Shown: piece after piece, positions 1 through 9,649 of the stretch
Position numbering within the stretch: the first letter of the stretch is position 1
Layout of the letters: each line of letters begins with the position of its first letter
Source of the DNA: Comamonas sp. lk
GTDB taxonomy: Bacteria > Pseudomonadota > Gammaproteobacteria > Burkholderiales > Burkholderiaceae_C
Direction: 5' to 3'
DNA length: 64,000 nt
Assembly (NCBI GenBank): GCA_945869165.1
Contig: CAMBNY010000001.1
Coordinates: forward strand, 84,468 to 148,467
Notes under the pieces: model-generated
Seen by the model: the letters and a program-made list of their open reading frames with translations, nothing else
Database searches by the model: none
What the model was told of the DNA's origin: nothing
Translations under genes and position numbers: made by a program

Positions 1-488
1 TGGCGATCAACGAGTTTGAAGGCACCGTCATGCTGGTGAGCCATGACCGGGCCCTGCTGCGCTCGGTGTGCGATGAGTTTTGGATGGTCTCGCACGGCGG
101 CGTCGCGCCATTTGACGGCGATTTGGACGACTACCAGCGCTATTTGCTCGACGAAGCCAAGCGCGCCCGCGAAGCCGTGCGCCAAGAGCAAGTGCAGGCC
201 AACAAAGCCCTGGCCGCTGCCAAAGCCGCGCCCATTGCCAAGCCGCTACCGGCGGCGACCGCTGAAAAACGCAAATGGGAAAAAGAGATTGCCAGGTTAG
301 ATGCCCGCATGCAGGCTCTGAGCACCGAAGGCAGCCAGCTGGAAAGCCAAATCAACGCCAACCCTACACCGCAGGAGATTGCCTCGCTGGGCAAGCGCCT
401 CAAGGCCATCAACGAGGAACTGCAAACCTTGGAAGACCATTGGCTGGGCGCTACCACAGCCCTGGAAGCGGCATCGGACCCGAGCTAG
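1..488 (+). CDS. ABC-F family ATPase, C-terminal part (5' end outside window)
   Basis: The reading frame is open from base 3, upstream of the track's first ATG at 30, so this is the tail of a longer gene. It reads AINEFEGTVMLVSHDR, whose SHDR is the H-loop of the second ABC domain of ABC-F proteins (Uup/YheS/EttA type, soluble ribosome-associated ATPases without membrane segments). After the ATPase domain comes an Ala/Lys-rich stretch and a charged heptad-like region (EKRKWEKEIARLDARMQAL...), typical of the C-terminal coiled coil in YheS/Uup. The ABC-F class is clear; the exact subfamily cannot be decided from this fragment. Confidence 0.88.
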   Translation, partial: AINEFEGTVMLVSHDRALLRSVCDEFWMVSHGGVAPFDGDLDDYQRYLLDEAKRAREAVRQEQVQANKALAAAKAAPIAKPLPAATAEKRKWEKEIARLDARMQALSTEGSQLESQINANPTPQEIASLGKRLKAINEELQTLEDHWLGATTALEAASDPS

Positions 489-493
489 ACCGG

Positions 494-736
494 CTAGTGC
501 CCGCTCTTTTTCTCTACCTTTTTTTCTTCTTTCTTGGCCGTGGCCGCTTTTTGCGCCTCGGTCATGACCAGCAGAGTTTTGCAGACTTTCTTGGCCGGCG
601 CCTTGAGCGAGGCCTCGGTGGTCTCACAGACACGCTCGGTTTTGTAGGCCCACGCCGGCATAGCCGCAATGAAGACCATGGCTAGCACCAGAGTCAACGG
701 GCGCGAGCTTACGCAAATTAATTTGAAATCAGACAT
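494..736 (-). CDS. Small secreted hypothetical protein, Lys-rich tail
   Basis: An 80-aa protein. Residues 1-30 look like a signal peptide: a short basic start, a hydrophobic LVLAMVFIAAM core and an AWA cleavage site before Y31. The mature part is about 50 aa with two cysteines (RVCETTE and KKVCKTL), which could form one disulfide in the periplasm, and ends in an Ala/Lys/Glu-rich segment. It is convergent with the ABC-F gene, with 5 bp between the stops. No Shine-Dalgarno sequence is visible before the ATG. I do not recognise a family; the signal peptide is the main reason for believing the gene is real. Confidence 0.55.
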   Translation of the reverse strand: MSDFKLICVSSRPLTLVLAMVFIAAMPAWAYKTERVCETTEASLKAPAKKVCKTLLVMTEAQKAATAKKEEKKVEKKSGH

Positions 737-1116
737 CGTGCGTTAGGAAGGCAAATTGCAAAACAGTACGAATTTGACAGAAAGCTGAGTTTATTCTAGT
801 GAAAATACCAAATTCAAGGAAATCAAACAATTTCATTAAGGACATCTTGTCCGCTGGGCGGCACGCAAACCGCCGGTCCAAATTGGTTTTTGATTGGCGT
901 TGCGGCCACAGAACGACACCACACGAGGTACGTGGCTCGTAGGGCATCGGGACTGGACCCTCATGTTTGCGCGCACATTTCCCTTGGATGCCTCCATGAA
1001 TAATTAACTTATTTAATATGTTTTTCACGCCCTTTATCAGCTGGGGCTATGGGCTAGGCGTCTCAACTCACCCTAGAATGAAATCAACACATCAAAAAGC
1101 ACCAAGGAGACCCCTC
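737..1116. other. Intergenic region, no gene supported
   Basis: About 380 bp between the divergent small secreted protein gene and the acyl-CoA synthetase gene. A 99-aa minus-strand ORF (729-1028) crosses it but has no recognisable domain, unusual composition and overlaps the start of the neighbouring gene. A TTGACA hexamer occurs at 774-779 on the plus strand, but the hexamer 17 bp downstream (TAGTGA) is a poor -10. AAGGAG at 1104-1109 serves the next gene. Confidence 0.5.
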
Positions 1117-2802
1117 ATGACCAGCACCACCAAGCTCATCCTCGACCACATCTACCAGCACGAAAAGGAACGCGCGCAGCAGGTGTACCTGACACAACCC
1201 CTGGGTGCGGGGCGTGTAGTGGACTACACCTGGGCCCAGACCATGGACCAGGCCCGGCGCATGGCCACCCATTTGCAGTCCATGGGCTTTGCGCCCGCCG
1301 CACGCATCGCGATCCTGTCTAAAAACTGCGCACACTTTTTCATGACGGAGCTGGCCATTTGGATGGCCGGCTACACCACGGTAGCGATCTTCCCCACCGA
1401 AAGTGCGCAAACCATCCGTTTTGTGCTCGAGCACAGCGAGGCTAGTCTGCTGTTTGTGGGCAAACTAGACACCTGGCCAGACCAAGAACCCGGAGTACCG
1501 ACAGGGATACCACGCATCGCCTTCCCCCTGGCGCCCGCCACCTCGTATGAAACGTGGGATGCCATCACGGCACGCAGCGCGCCCATGGCTGGCCAACCGC
1601 AGCGGGCGGGCACCGATCTGGCCATGCTGATTTACACCTCGGGCTCCACCGGCCAGCCTAAAGGCGTGATGCACAGCTTCGAGCGCATCACCAAGGCAAC
1701 CGAACTTGCCGTGCAGCAAAGCATGGCGCAGGACCCAGGAAATAACCAAATCCACCGCGTGCTCTCGTATTTACCGCTGGCACATGTGTTTGAGCGCGCA
1801 GTGGTGGAATGTGCCAGCTTCGTCAGCGGCGAGTTGCATGTGTTTTTTGCGGAATCGCTAGACACCTTTGCCGCCGACTTGCAGCGCGCACGCCCCACTA
1901 TTTTTGTGTCCGTGCCACGTTTGTGGCTGAAGTTTCAGCAAGCAGTGTTTGCCAAGATGCCGCAAAAAAAGCTGGACTTGCTGCTGCGCATCCCGATTCT
2001 GAACAAAATCATCGCCAAAAAGATTCTGACCAATCTGGGCCTGGACCAAACAATTTCTGCTTTTAGTGGCTCGGCGCCTTTGCCTGCTGACCTGATCCGC
2101 TGGTATCGCAGCTTGGGCTTGCAACTGCTTGAAGGCTTGGGCATGACCGAAGACTTTGCTTACTCCCATACGGCCACGCCTCGCTTTAGCGAACCCGGGT
2201 ATGTGGGCATTGCCAACCCGGGCGTGCAAGCGCGCATCAGCCCCGAAGGGGAAATATTGGTCAAATCGCCCGGCCAACTGGTGGGTTACTACAAGCGCCC
2301 AGATCTGGACGCCGAATCGTTTACCGAAGACGGCTTTTTCCGCACCGGCGATTTGGGTTCACTCGCGGCCGATGGCCAGCTCAAAATCACGGGTCGCATG
2401 AAAGAGCTGTTCAAGACCAGCAAAGGCAAATACGTCGCCCCCGCTCCCATCGAGAACAGGATAAACAACCATCCGCTGGTAGAAATGTCCCTCGTAGGCG
2501 GTGCCAGCCACGAAGCGGCCTTTGCCATGGTGGTGCTGGCCGAAGATATTCGCCCGCGCCAAAAAGACGCGGCAGTGCGCGCTGAGGTAAAAAGCGCGCT
2601 GACCACCCTGCTTGCCGAAGTGAATAGCCAAGTGGCAGACTACGAAAAGCTGAAGTTCATCGTCGTGGCCGACCAGCCTTGGCAAATCGAAAACGGCATG
2701 CTCACGCCCACTATGAAAATCAAGCGCACCAATATCGAGAAGGCCATCGAACCCCAGCTAGACGCCTGGTACGCTGCCAATCAGCCTGTGCAGTGGGCTT
2801 GA
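1117..2802 (+). CDS. AMP-dependent acyl-CoA synthetase (long-chain fatty acid-CoA ligase type)
   Basis: Adenylate-forming enzyme that activates a carboxylic acid with ATP and CoA; the FAA1-like family usually acts on long-chain fatty acids at the membrane. The start is ATG 1117, not 1018, because AAGGAG lies 7 nt upstream and the N-terminus then fits the family, giving 561 aa. The AMP-binding P-loop is LIYTSGSTGQPKGVMHS, followed by the acyl-pocket region LEGLGMTEDFAYSH and the hinge/adenylate motif GFFRTGDLGSLAADGQLKITGR. The C-terminal lid has the segment LTPTMKIKR, which carries the usual catalytic Lys. It is convergent with the P450-GGT ORF. Substrate is not decided by the sequence. Confidence 0.9.
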   Translation: MTSTTKLILDHIYQHEKERAQQVYLTQPLGAGRVVDYTWAQTMDQARRMATHLQSMGFAPAARIAILSKNCAHFFMTELAIWMAGYTTVAIFPTESAQTIRFVLEHSEASLLFVGKLDTWPDQEPGVPTGIPRIAFPLAPATSYETWDAITARSAPMAGQPQRAGTDLAMLIYTSGSTGQPKGVMHSFERITKATELAVQQSMAQDPGNNQIHRVLSYLPLAHVFERAVVECASFVSGELHVFFAESLDTFAADLQRARPTIFVSVPRLWLKFQQAVFAKMPQKKLDLLLRIPILNKIIAKKILTNLGLDQTISAFSGSAPLPADLIRWYRSLGLQLLEGLGMTEDFAYSHTATPRFSEPGYVGIANPGVQARISPEGEILVKSPGQLVGYYKRPDLDAESFTEDGFFRTGDLGSLAADGQLKITGRMKELFKTSKGKYVAPAPIENRINNHPLVEMSLVGGASHEAAFAMVVLAEDIRPRQKDAAVRAEVKSALTTLLAEVNSQVADYEKLKFIVVADQPWQIENGMLTPTMKIKRTNIEKAIEPQLDAWYAANQPVQWA

Positions 2803-2884
2803 TGTAAAGACCGCGAAGGACACTCCAGGCCTCCCAAAGCAGGTATCCCGGCGGTGCCCTTCCACCGGGAAAACGCGCCCTGCC

Positions 2885-5800
2885 CTAAAACCCGATAGCC
2901 GCGCCATCCGAGCGCGGGTCGGAGCCGCCGTAGCGCATGCCCGATTGTGGGTCGATCAGGATGCCGTGCGCGTGGCCGGCAAACTCGTTCCAGTCGCCCC
3001 AACGGTTGAGCAAGTGGCCGCGCCGGTCTAGCTCGGCAATGGTCTCGGCAGGAAAGCGCGCCTCGATATGCAGCGTGTCGCGCGACTCCAGCAGGCCAAA
3101 GCGACCCGACAGCCAACGCGGCGCCTCCAGGGCTTCCTGGATGTCGCAGCCGTAGTCAATCAGGTTGATATAGGTTTGTAAATGGATTTGCGGCTGCCCG
3201 TCGGCGCCCATGCAGCCGACCACGCCCCAGAGCTTGTCGTCTTTGAAGGCGATGGACGCAATCAGCGTATGCAGCGGCGTCTTGCCCGGTTCCAGGTGGT
3301 TGGGGTGGGTCGGGTCCAGGTTGAAATAGGCGCTGCGGTTTTGCAGCACCACGCCGGTATTACCCGCCACCACGCCCGAGCCGAACACGCCGTACAGGCT
3401 GTGAATCAGCGCCACGGCATTGCCTTCGGCGTCCACCGTGGCAATAAACACGGTATCGCCGCTCAGGCTGCCGTAGGACGGCACTTTGTCCCAGGGCAAG
3501 GCGCGCGCCGGGTCCATCAGGCTGCGGCGCTCGTCGGCGTAGGCTTTGGAGATCAGGCGCTCCATCGGCACGTCCGCAAAAGCCGGGTCGGCCAGGTGGC
3601 GGTCGCGGTCGTGGTAGGCGATTTGCTTGGACTGCACCAGCAAATGCACATGGTCTGCGCCCAGGTGCGGGCGCTTGTGCAGCTCCAGCGGCTCCAGCAA
3701 ATTGAGCATTTCCAGCACGGTAAACCCCTGGGTGGGCGCGGGCGTTTCAAAAATTTTGACGCCCCGATAGGTGCCGCTGATGGGTTCGCCCCAGCGCGCG
3801 GTTTGCGCGGCGAGGTCGGCCTCGGTAAACAAGCCGCCTTTTTCCTTAGAGAAACGGGCTAGTTCGCGCCCTACTTCGCCTTCGTAAAAACCGGCGCGGC
3901 CACGGTCGGCAATGGCTTGCAACGTCTTAGCCAGGCCGGGGTTGCGCAAAAGCGCGCCGGGGCGCGGAGTTTTGCCATCGGGCATAAAGATGGCCATGGT
4001 CTCGGGGTGCGGCGCCAAGTCTTTGGCGGTGGCGTCGATAAAGCCGGACAAGCGGGCCGTGACCGGAAAGCCGTCGCGCGCATAGCCAATGGCGCTTTGC
4101 AGGTTGCGCGCCAGGGGCAGCTTGCCGTAGGCGGCATGCGCCTCGGCCCAGCTGGCCACGGCGCCGGGTGTGGTGGTGGTGGCAGGCAGGATGCCGCGAA
4201 ACGGGATTTCGCTATGCCCTTGGCTTTTGTACCAGTCCACCGTCGCGCTGGCTGCGGCGCGACCGCCGCCGTCCAGGTAGCGCACGGCCTTGGTTTTGGC
4301 GTCGTAAATCAGCCAAAACGCATCGCCGCCCACACCCGTCATGTGCGGGTAGAGCACCGCCAAAGCGGCGGTGGTGGCGATAGCCGCATCGACCGCCGAG
4401 CCACCAGCGCGAAGCACGTCCGCGCCTGCTGCGGAAGCCAAAGAATGCGGGCAGGTGACCATGCAGGAAGGGCCCATGGTGACGGGGCGGCCGGTATTGA
4501 TTTTCATAAGAGGTTGGGGAAGTGAATTGTTGAGTTGTCGTTGGTCACCCGATGGCTCAGCACAAGGCCGGATGCCGGGGTGGCGATTATCAGGGTTAAC
4601 CAAGAAGGCGGCCCTGCCCCAAACCACCTCCACCCGCTCCAACCCATGAAAGTGGTAAACATCCTTCACCACCGGCCGCTGCGCCAGACGCAGCCCCGGC
4701 AGTCGGGCAAACAGAATCGGCAAAGCCACCTGTAGCTCAAGGCGTGCCAGCGGGGCGCCTATGCAAAAGTGGATGCCCGCACCAAAGGACAGGTTGGCGC
4801 CTTGGTCGCGCTGCGGCCAAAAGCGCAGGGGCTCGGTAAATTGCAGCGGGTCTAGGTTGGCGGCGGCCAGGATGAGACCGATGCTTTGGCCTTTCTTGAT
4901 GTGCACGCCCTCGGCCATTTGCACGTCCTCCAGCGCGTAACGCGAAAAAATATGCACCGGGGCGCAGATGCGCAAGCACTCTTCCACCGTGGCCTGGGTG
5001 GCGGCGTCGTCGGCAAACAATATGGCCGGGTCCAGCCCGCTGTCCAGGATGGTGGTAACCGCGTTGCCGATCTGGTGCACCGTGGCTTCGTGGCCAGCGT
5101 TGAGCAGCACGATGATGGTGGAGACCAGTTCCTCATCCGTCATGGGCGGGCCGGCGCGGTCGCTGCTGATCATGCTGCTGATCAGGTCGTCTTGCGGCTG
5201 GCTACGCCGCTGCGCGATCAGGCCGCGCACATAGTCGGCAAATTCGCCCGCTGCTTGGTTGGCCGCCAGTTCGTCGGCATGGGTGCGGCCGAACATATAC
5301 ATGTGCACATAGTCGTGCGACCAGCGCAGGAGCTGCGGGCCCATCGCCTCGGGTACGCCCAGCAGGCGGGCGATGATGGTGACGGGGATGATGTCGGCAA
5401 AGTCGCCAAGCAATTCGGCATGGCCTTGGGCCGCAAAGCCGTCGATCAGCGTATGCGCCAGCGTGGCGATTTGCGGGCGAAAGCGCGCGATCTGCCCGGA
5501 CACAAAAGCGCGGTTGACCATGGTGCGCAAGCGCGTGTGCTCGGGCGGCTCTAGCGACAGCAGCGACCATTGCTCGGCCTGGTCAAAGTCGCGCAGATGC
5601 GGCGCGGGCTCGGGCAGGCCCAGTTCTTGGCGCGTGGCCACATGCAGTATTTGCCGCCCAAAGCGCTTATCGCGCAAGAGGCTATTGACCTGCGCGTAGC
5701 CGCAGCAAAACCACTGCGCTTGTTCCTCCCAATAAAACAGTGGGCATTGCGCGTGCAAGGCGGCGTAGGCGGCATTGGGATTGCGATAAAAAGCGGGGTC

Positions 5801-5914
5801 GCGCGCGTTGAGCGATACGCGGCGGGTGGCGGGGTTTATGTGCAGGTACGTAGGGTGCATGAACAAATTTGGCAGGGGCTGCGAAACGGTTTCATCAAGT
5901 GCTCCAGCGATCAA
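2885..5914 (-). CDS. Cytochrome P450 / gamma-glutamyltransferase in-frame fusion ORF
   Basis: One uninterrupted 1009-aa ORF. Residues 1-432 are a soluble bacterial class I cytochrome P450: I-helix LLNAGHEAT (about 271-278), K-helix ExxR as E312-C-L-R315, and heme loop FGAGIHFCIG with ligand Cys384. Residues 433-469 are an unstructured-looking linker. Residues 470-1009 are a GGT-family Ntn hydrolase starting MKINTGRP, with the predicted nucleophile Thr821 in SGDTVFIATVDAEGN and a full-length large/small subunit arrangement. The GGT part has its own ATG at 4507 but no purine-rich Shine-Dalgarno before it. Stop codons exist in both other frames of the linker, so two adjacent genes with one lost stop, a single-base sequence error, or a true bifunctional protein are all possible. 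The GGT part has no separate signal peptide. P450 substrate is unknown, and redox partners are not encoded nearby. Confidence 0.85.
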   Translation of the reverse strand: MIAGALDETVSQPLPNLFMHPTYLHINPATRRVSLNARDPAFYRNPNAAYAALHAQCPLFYWEEQAQWFCCGYAQVNSLLRDKRFGRQILHVATRQELGLPEPAPHLRDFDQAEQWSLLSLEPPEHTRLRTMVNRAFVSGQIARFRPQIATLAHTLIDGFAAQGHAELLGDFADIIPVTIIARLLGVPEAMGPQLLRWSHDYVHMYMFGRTHADELAANQAAGEFADYVRGLIAQRRSQPQDDLISSMISSDRAGPPMTDEELVSTIIVLLNAGHEATVHQIGNAVTTILDSGLDPAILFADDAATQATVEECLRICAPVHIFSRYALEDVQMAEGVHIKKGQSIGLILAAANLDPLQFTEPLRFWPQRDQGANLSFGAGIHFCIGAPLARLELQVALPILFARLPGLRLAQRPVVKDVYHFHGLERVEVVWGRAAFLVNPDNRHPGIRPCAEPSGDQRQLNNSLPQPLMKINTGRPVTMGPSCMVTCPHSLASAAGADVLRAGGSAVDAAIATTAALAVLYPHMTGVGGDAFWLIYDAKTKAVRYLDGGGRAAASATVDWYKSQGHSEIPFRGILPATTTTPGAVASWAEAHAAYGKLPLARNLQSAIGYARDGFPVTARLSGFIDATAKDLAPHPETMAIFMPDGKTPRPGALLRNPGLAKTLQAIADRGRAGFYEGEVGRELARFSKEKGGLFTEADLAAQTARWGEPISGTYRGVKIFETPAPTQGFTVLEMLNLLEPLELHKRPHLGADHVHLLVQSKQIAYHDRDRHLADPAFADVPMERLISKAYADERRSLMDPARALPWDKVPSYGSLSGDTVFIATVDAEGNAVALIHSLYGVFGSGVVAGNTGVVLQNRSAYFNLDPTHPNHLEPGKTPLHTLIASIAFKDDKLWGVVGCMGADGQPQIHLQTYINLIDYGCDIQEALEAPRWLSGRFGLLESRDTLHIEARFPAETIAELDRRGHLLNRWGDWNEFAGHAHGILIDPQSGMRYGGSDPRSDGAAIGF

Positions 5915-5934
5915 TGGGTGACTGATTCAAAAGC

Positions 5935-5980
5935 AAACCTGGATTGCTTCGCTTCGCTCGCAATGAACGAATTGGACCTT
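5935..5980. repeat. Half copy of the ~115-bp palindromic element
   Basis: The segment TGGATTGCTTCGCTTCGCTC followed by GCAATGAACGAATTGGACCT matches the right arm of the elements at 15568-15682 and 23575-23691. The left arm is missing. It lies in the 132-bp gap between frmA and the P450-GGT ORF. Confidence 0.75.
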
Positions 5981-6046
5981 CTACTGAACTTGCTTCACTG
6001 GATGGGCGTGGCGCGCAGCGCAGCCCAGCTCAGATCAGCGCAACCA

Positions 6047-7391
<1,345 letters not shown>

Positions 7392-8633
7392 ATGATTGCC
7401 CTGCTCGAATCCCGCACCGCCGGTCTCTATGGCAAAGCCAGCTGGCTGCCCAATATCGTGGCGGGCGTGGTGGTGGGGGTGGTGGCGCTGCCCCTGGCCA
7501 TGGCCTTTTCGATTGCATCGGGAGCGCGGCCCGAGCAAGGCATTTACACCGCCATCGTGGCAGGCATTTTGGTCAGCGTGCTGGGTGGCAGCCGCGTCCA
7601 GATTGCCGGGCCGACTGGTGCTTTTATTGCCATCTTGAGCGGTATCACCGCCACCCATGGCATCGTTGGTTTACAAATTGCCACGCTCATGGCTGGGGTG
7701 ATGCTCACGCTGATGGGCCTGCTGCGCTTAGGCGGAGTCATCAAGTTCATCCCCGCGCCGGTGATTGCCGGGTTTACCACCGGCATTGGCGTGATTATTT
7801 TTGTGGGGCAGTGGAAGTATTTTTTCGGGCTACCTGCCACACAAGGCATTCACTTTCACGAAAAGTTGATGGCCCTGGTGCAGGTATTACCGCAGTGGCA
7901 CCCGGCCACGCTGGGCTTGTCGCTGCTAAGCCTGGCGCTGGTGCTGTATGCGCCCCAACTGCCGCGCATGCAGCGCGTGCCCGGGCCGCTGGTGGCCATG
8001 GTGGTGGCCACGGTGCTGCAAGCCGTGTTTCAGTGGGATGGCGTGGCCACGATAGGCAGCGCTTTTGGCGGTATCCCGCAGGGTTTGCCTAGTTTGCAAT
8101 GGCCCGACCTTACTTGGGCGGGCATGATCCCGTTGGTAGTGCCTGCGGTATCCATCGCCTTGTTGGGAGCGATTGAATCCTTGCTGTCGGCCGTGGTAGC
8201 CGACGGCATGGCCGGGCTGACGCACGACTCCAACCAAGAGCTGATCGGCCAGGGCATCGCCAACATCGTCGCGCCCCTGTTTGGCGGCTTTGCCGCCACC
8301 GGCGCCATCGCCCGCACCGCAACGAATATCCGCAACGGCGGTACCAACCCGGTGGCCGGTATTACCCACAGCCTGACGCTTGTGGTTACCCTGCTTTTTT
8401 TGGCACCGCTAGCCGGACAAATTCCCTTGGGGGCGTTAGCGGCTATCTTGTTTGTGGTGGCCTACAACATGAGCGATTTAAAACACTTTTTTCACATCGC
8501 CCGTGGCCCCTCACGCACGGAGGTGCTGGTGCTACTGGTGACTTTTGCGCTGACGGTGTTGGTGGACTTGGTGGCCGCCGTGTTGGTCGGCGTGGTGCTG
8601 GCGGTGGTGTTCAAGCGGTGGGCCAAGGGTTGA
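7392..8633 (+). CDS. SulP family inorganic anion transporter lacking STAS domain
   Basis: 413-aa integral membrane protein of the SulP/SLC26 family (sulfate, bicarbonate or other anion uptake). The N-terminal half contains the conserved first helices (ALPLAMAFSIASGARPEQGIYTAIVAG) and the motif VQIAGPTGAFIAIL. The middle contains ESLLSAVVADGMAG and NQELIGQGIANI, followed by GAIARTATNIRNGG. The protein stops directly after the last hydrophobic segment (VLVGVVLAVVFKRWAKG), where typical family members continue with a cytoplasmic STAS domain of about 100-150 aa. No STAS-like sequence is found in any frame downstream. Substrate cannot be assigned. Confidence 0.9.
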   Translation: MIALLESRTAGLYGKASWLPNIVAGVVVGVVALPLAMAFSIASGARPEQGIYTAIVAGILVSVLGGSRVQIAGPTGAFIAILSGITATHGIVGLQIATLMAGVMLTLMGLLRLGGVIKFIPAPVIAGFTTGIGVIIFVGQWKYFFGLPATQGIHFHEKLMALVQVLPQWHPATLGLSLLSLALVLYAPQLPRMQRVPGPLVAMVVATVLQAVFQWDGVATIGSAFGGIPQGLPSLQWPDLTWAGMIPLVVPAVSIALLGAIESLLSAVVADGMAGLTHDSNQELIGQGIANIVAPLFGGFAATGAIARTATNIRNGGTNPVAGITHSLTLVVTLLFLAPLAGQIPLGALAAILFVVAYNMSDLKHFFHIARGPSRTEVLVLLVTFALTVLVDLVAAVLVGVVLAVVFKRWAKG

Positions 8634-8695
8634 GCGGGGCTTAAGGCATCTATCGCTGCGTGAAAGTGTGATTGAAACTCTGCCACTGACTCGCC

Positions 8696-8739
8696 ATGAA
8701 ACGCGATGAAACGCGATGAAACGCGATGAAACGCGATGA
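8696..8739. repeat. Tandem decamer, four exact copies
   Basis: Four perfect head-to-tail copies of ATGAAACGCG followed by a partial fifth (ATG). It starts 62 bp after the SulP stop and lies upstream of the prlF promoter. It is a candidate phase-variable or slippage tract, but lies outside any supported coding region. Confidence 0.9.
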
Positions 8740-8784
8740 TGTCATCAATATCCAGCACGCGCCCGACGATGACCTGATCTCAGT

Positions 8785-8823
8785 TTGTTCTACCCCAGAC
8801 AGGCACTTATAATATGTAATTAC
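8785..8823 (+). promoter_or_regulatory. Sigma-70-like promoter and palindrome upstream of prlF-yhaV
   Basis: TTGTTC (8785-8790), a 17-bp spacer and a perfect TATAAT (8808-8813) sit 37 bp before the prlF start. The 8-bp palindrome GTAATTAC at 8816-8823 overlaps the expected transcription start and could be part of an autoregulatory operator, as antitoxins of this kind normally repress their own promoter (inference). Confidence 0.6.
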
Positions 8824-8850
8824 TTTCGTAACCACATAGAAAGAAGCATC

Positions 8851-9177
8851 ATGGATGAAACCAACACAGCATCGCACTACGAAGGCAGCATCGTGCGGGT
8901 TGGCAACTCGCGGGGCATGCGCCTGCCCGCCCGGTTTTTTCAGGCGCACCCCGAGTTTGCGGGCAAAGTCCAACTGACGGTGGTGGCCGACGGCGCGGTC
9001 CTAATGTCGGCCAAACCCATATCCGAACCCGTTGACGCCGAGGAAGACCCGGTACTGACCAGCTTTCTGGGTTTTTTGGAAAAGCAAATGGGCGCGCGCC
9101 CCGAAGACATCGTGGCCGCAGACGCCGCGCAATTGCGGCGCATTGCCAAGCTGGTCAAAGGCGTAGCCACCGAGTAA
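8851..9177 (+). CDS. prlF: PrlF family type II antitoxin (AbrB-like)
   Basis: 108 aa from ATG 8851, which has a purine-rich stretch upstream and follows a strong promoter; the track's earlier start at 8785 lies within the promoter. The N-terminal half has a SpoVT/AbrB-type swapped-hairpin sequence (SIVRVGNSRGMRLPARFF). The C-terminal half DPVLTSFLGFLEKQMGARPEDI matches the PrlF/SohA region that contacts the toxin. It is expected to neutralise YhaV and repress its own operon. The toxin gene begins 4 bp after its stop, implying translational coupling. Confidence 0.85.
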   Translation: MDETNTASHYEGSIVRVGNSRGMRLPARFFQAHPEFAGKVQLTVVADGAVLMSAKPISEPVDAEEDPVLTSFLGFLEKQMGARPEDIVAADAAQLRRIAKLVKGVATE

Positions 9178-9181
9178 ACCC

Positions 9182-9640
9182 ATGCCAACCCTAGCCAAAG
9201 GCTGGCGCCTGTACTACTTTCGCATATTCCAAGCCGCCCTGGATGAACTCGAGGCCACGGTGACCCAACTTGCCCGCGAAAAGCCCAATACCTACAAAAC
9301 ACACCCCAAAACCAAGCTGCTGGCCTCGGTGTACAAAGCCATCACCGACACGGTGCCCAGCAACCCCGACGCCCCCGAGTTCCGCTTGGGCAAAACCCTA
9401 GGCGCCCACAATACCCACTGGCGCCGGGTAAAAAAAGGGTTGCCCGAGCGCTACCGTCTGTTCTTTCGCTTTGCATCCAGCCCCACAAAAGTCATCGTCT
9501 ACGTTTGGTTCAACGACGAAGACAGCTTGCGCAAGGCAGGCGCCAAGACCGATGTGTACGAAACCTTCCAAAGCATGCTGGCACGCGGTGTGGTGCCGGG
9601 CGGGATAGGGGAATTATTGGCGGGAGCGGCTGAGCGGTAA
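9182..9640 (+). CDS. yhaV: YhaV family ribonuclease toxin
   Basis: 152 aa, close to the length of E. coli YhaV. Recognisable blocks are KGWRLYYFRIFQAALDEL at the N-terminus, TKLLASVYKAITDTVPSNPDAPEFRLGKTLG in the centre, and RYRLFFRFASSPTKVIVYVWFNDEDSLRKAGAKTDVYETFQSML toward the end. YhaV is a RelE/ParE-fold toxin that cleaves mRNA (family knowledge). It pairs with the upstream PrlF gene and is convergent with fdhD (9 bp between stops). Confidence 0.92.
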   Translation: MPTLAKGWRLYYFRIFQAALDELEATVTQLAREKPNTYKTHPKTKLLASVYKAITDTVPSNPDAPEFRLGKTLGAHNTHWRRVKKGLPERYRLFFRFASSPTKVIVYVWFNDEDSLRKAGAKTDVYETFQSMLARGVVPGGIGELLAGAAER

Positions 9641-9649
9641 GCAATCCGC

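Noticed and set aside
774-802. Plus-strand promoter TTGACA-17-TAGTGA
   Set aside because: The -10 matches only two of six consensus bases and lies over 300 bp from the next start.
729-1028. 99-aa minus-strand ORF upstream of the acyl-CoA synthetase gene
   Set aside because: No domain, unusual composition (many Arg/Cys/Pro), overlaps the neighbouring gene's start, and no ribosome site.
2803-2884. Hairpin CCCGG...CCGGG as a bidirectional terminator between the acyl-CoA synthetase and the P450-GGT ORF
   Set aside because: Short stem with a large loop and no proper T-tract on either strand.
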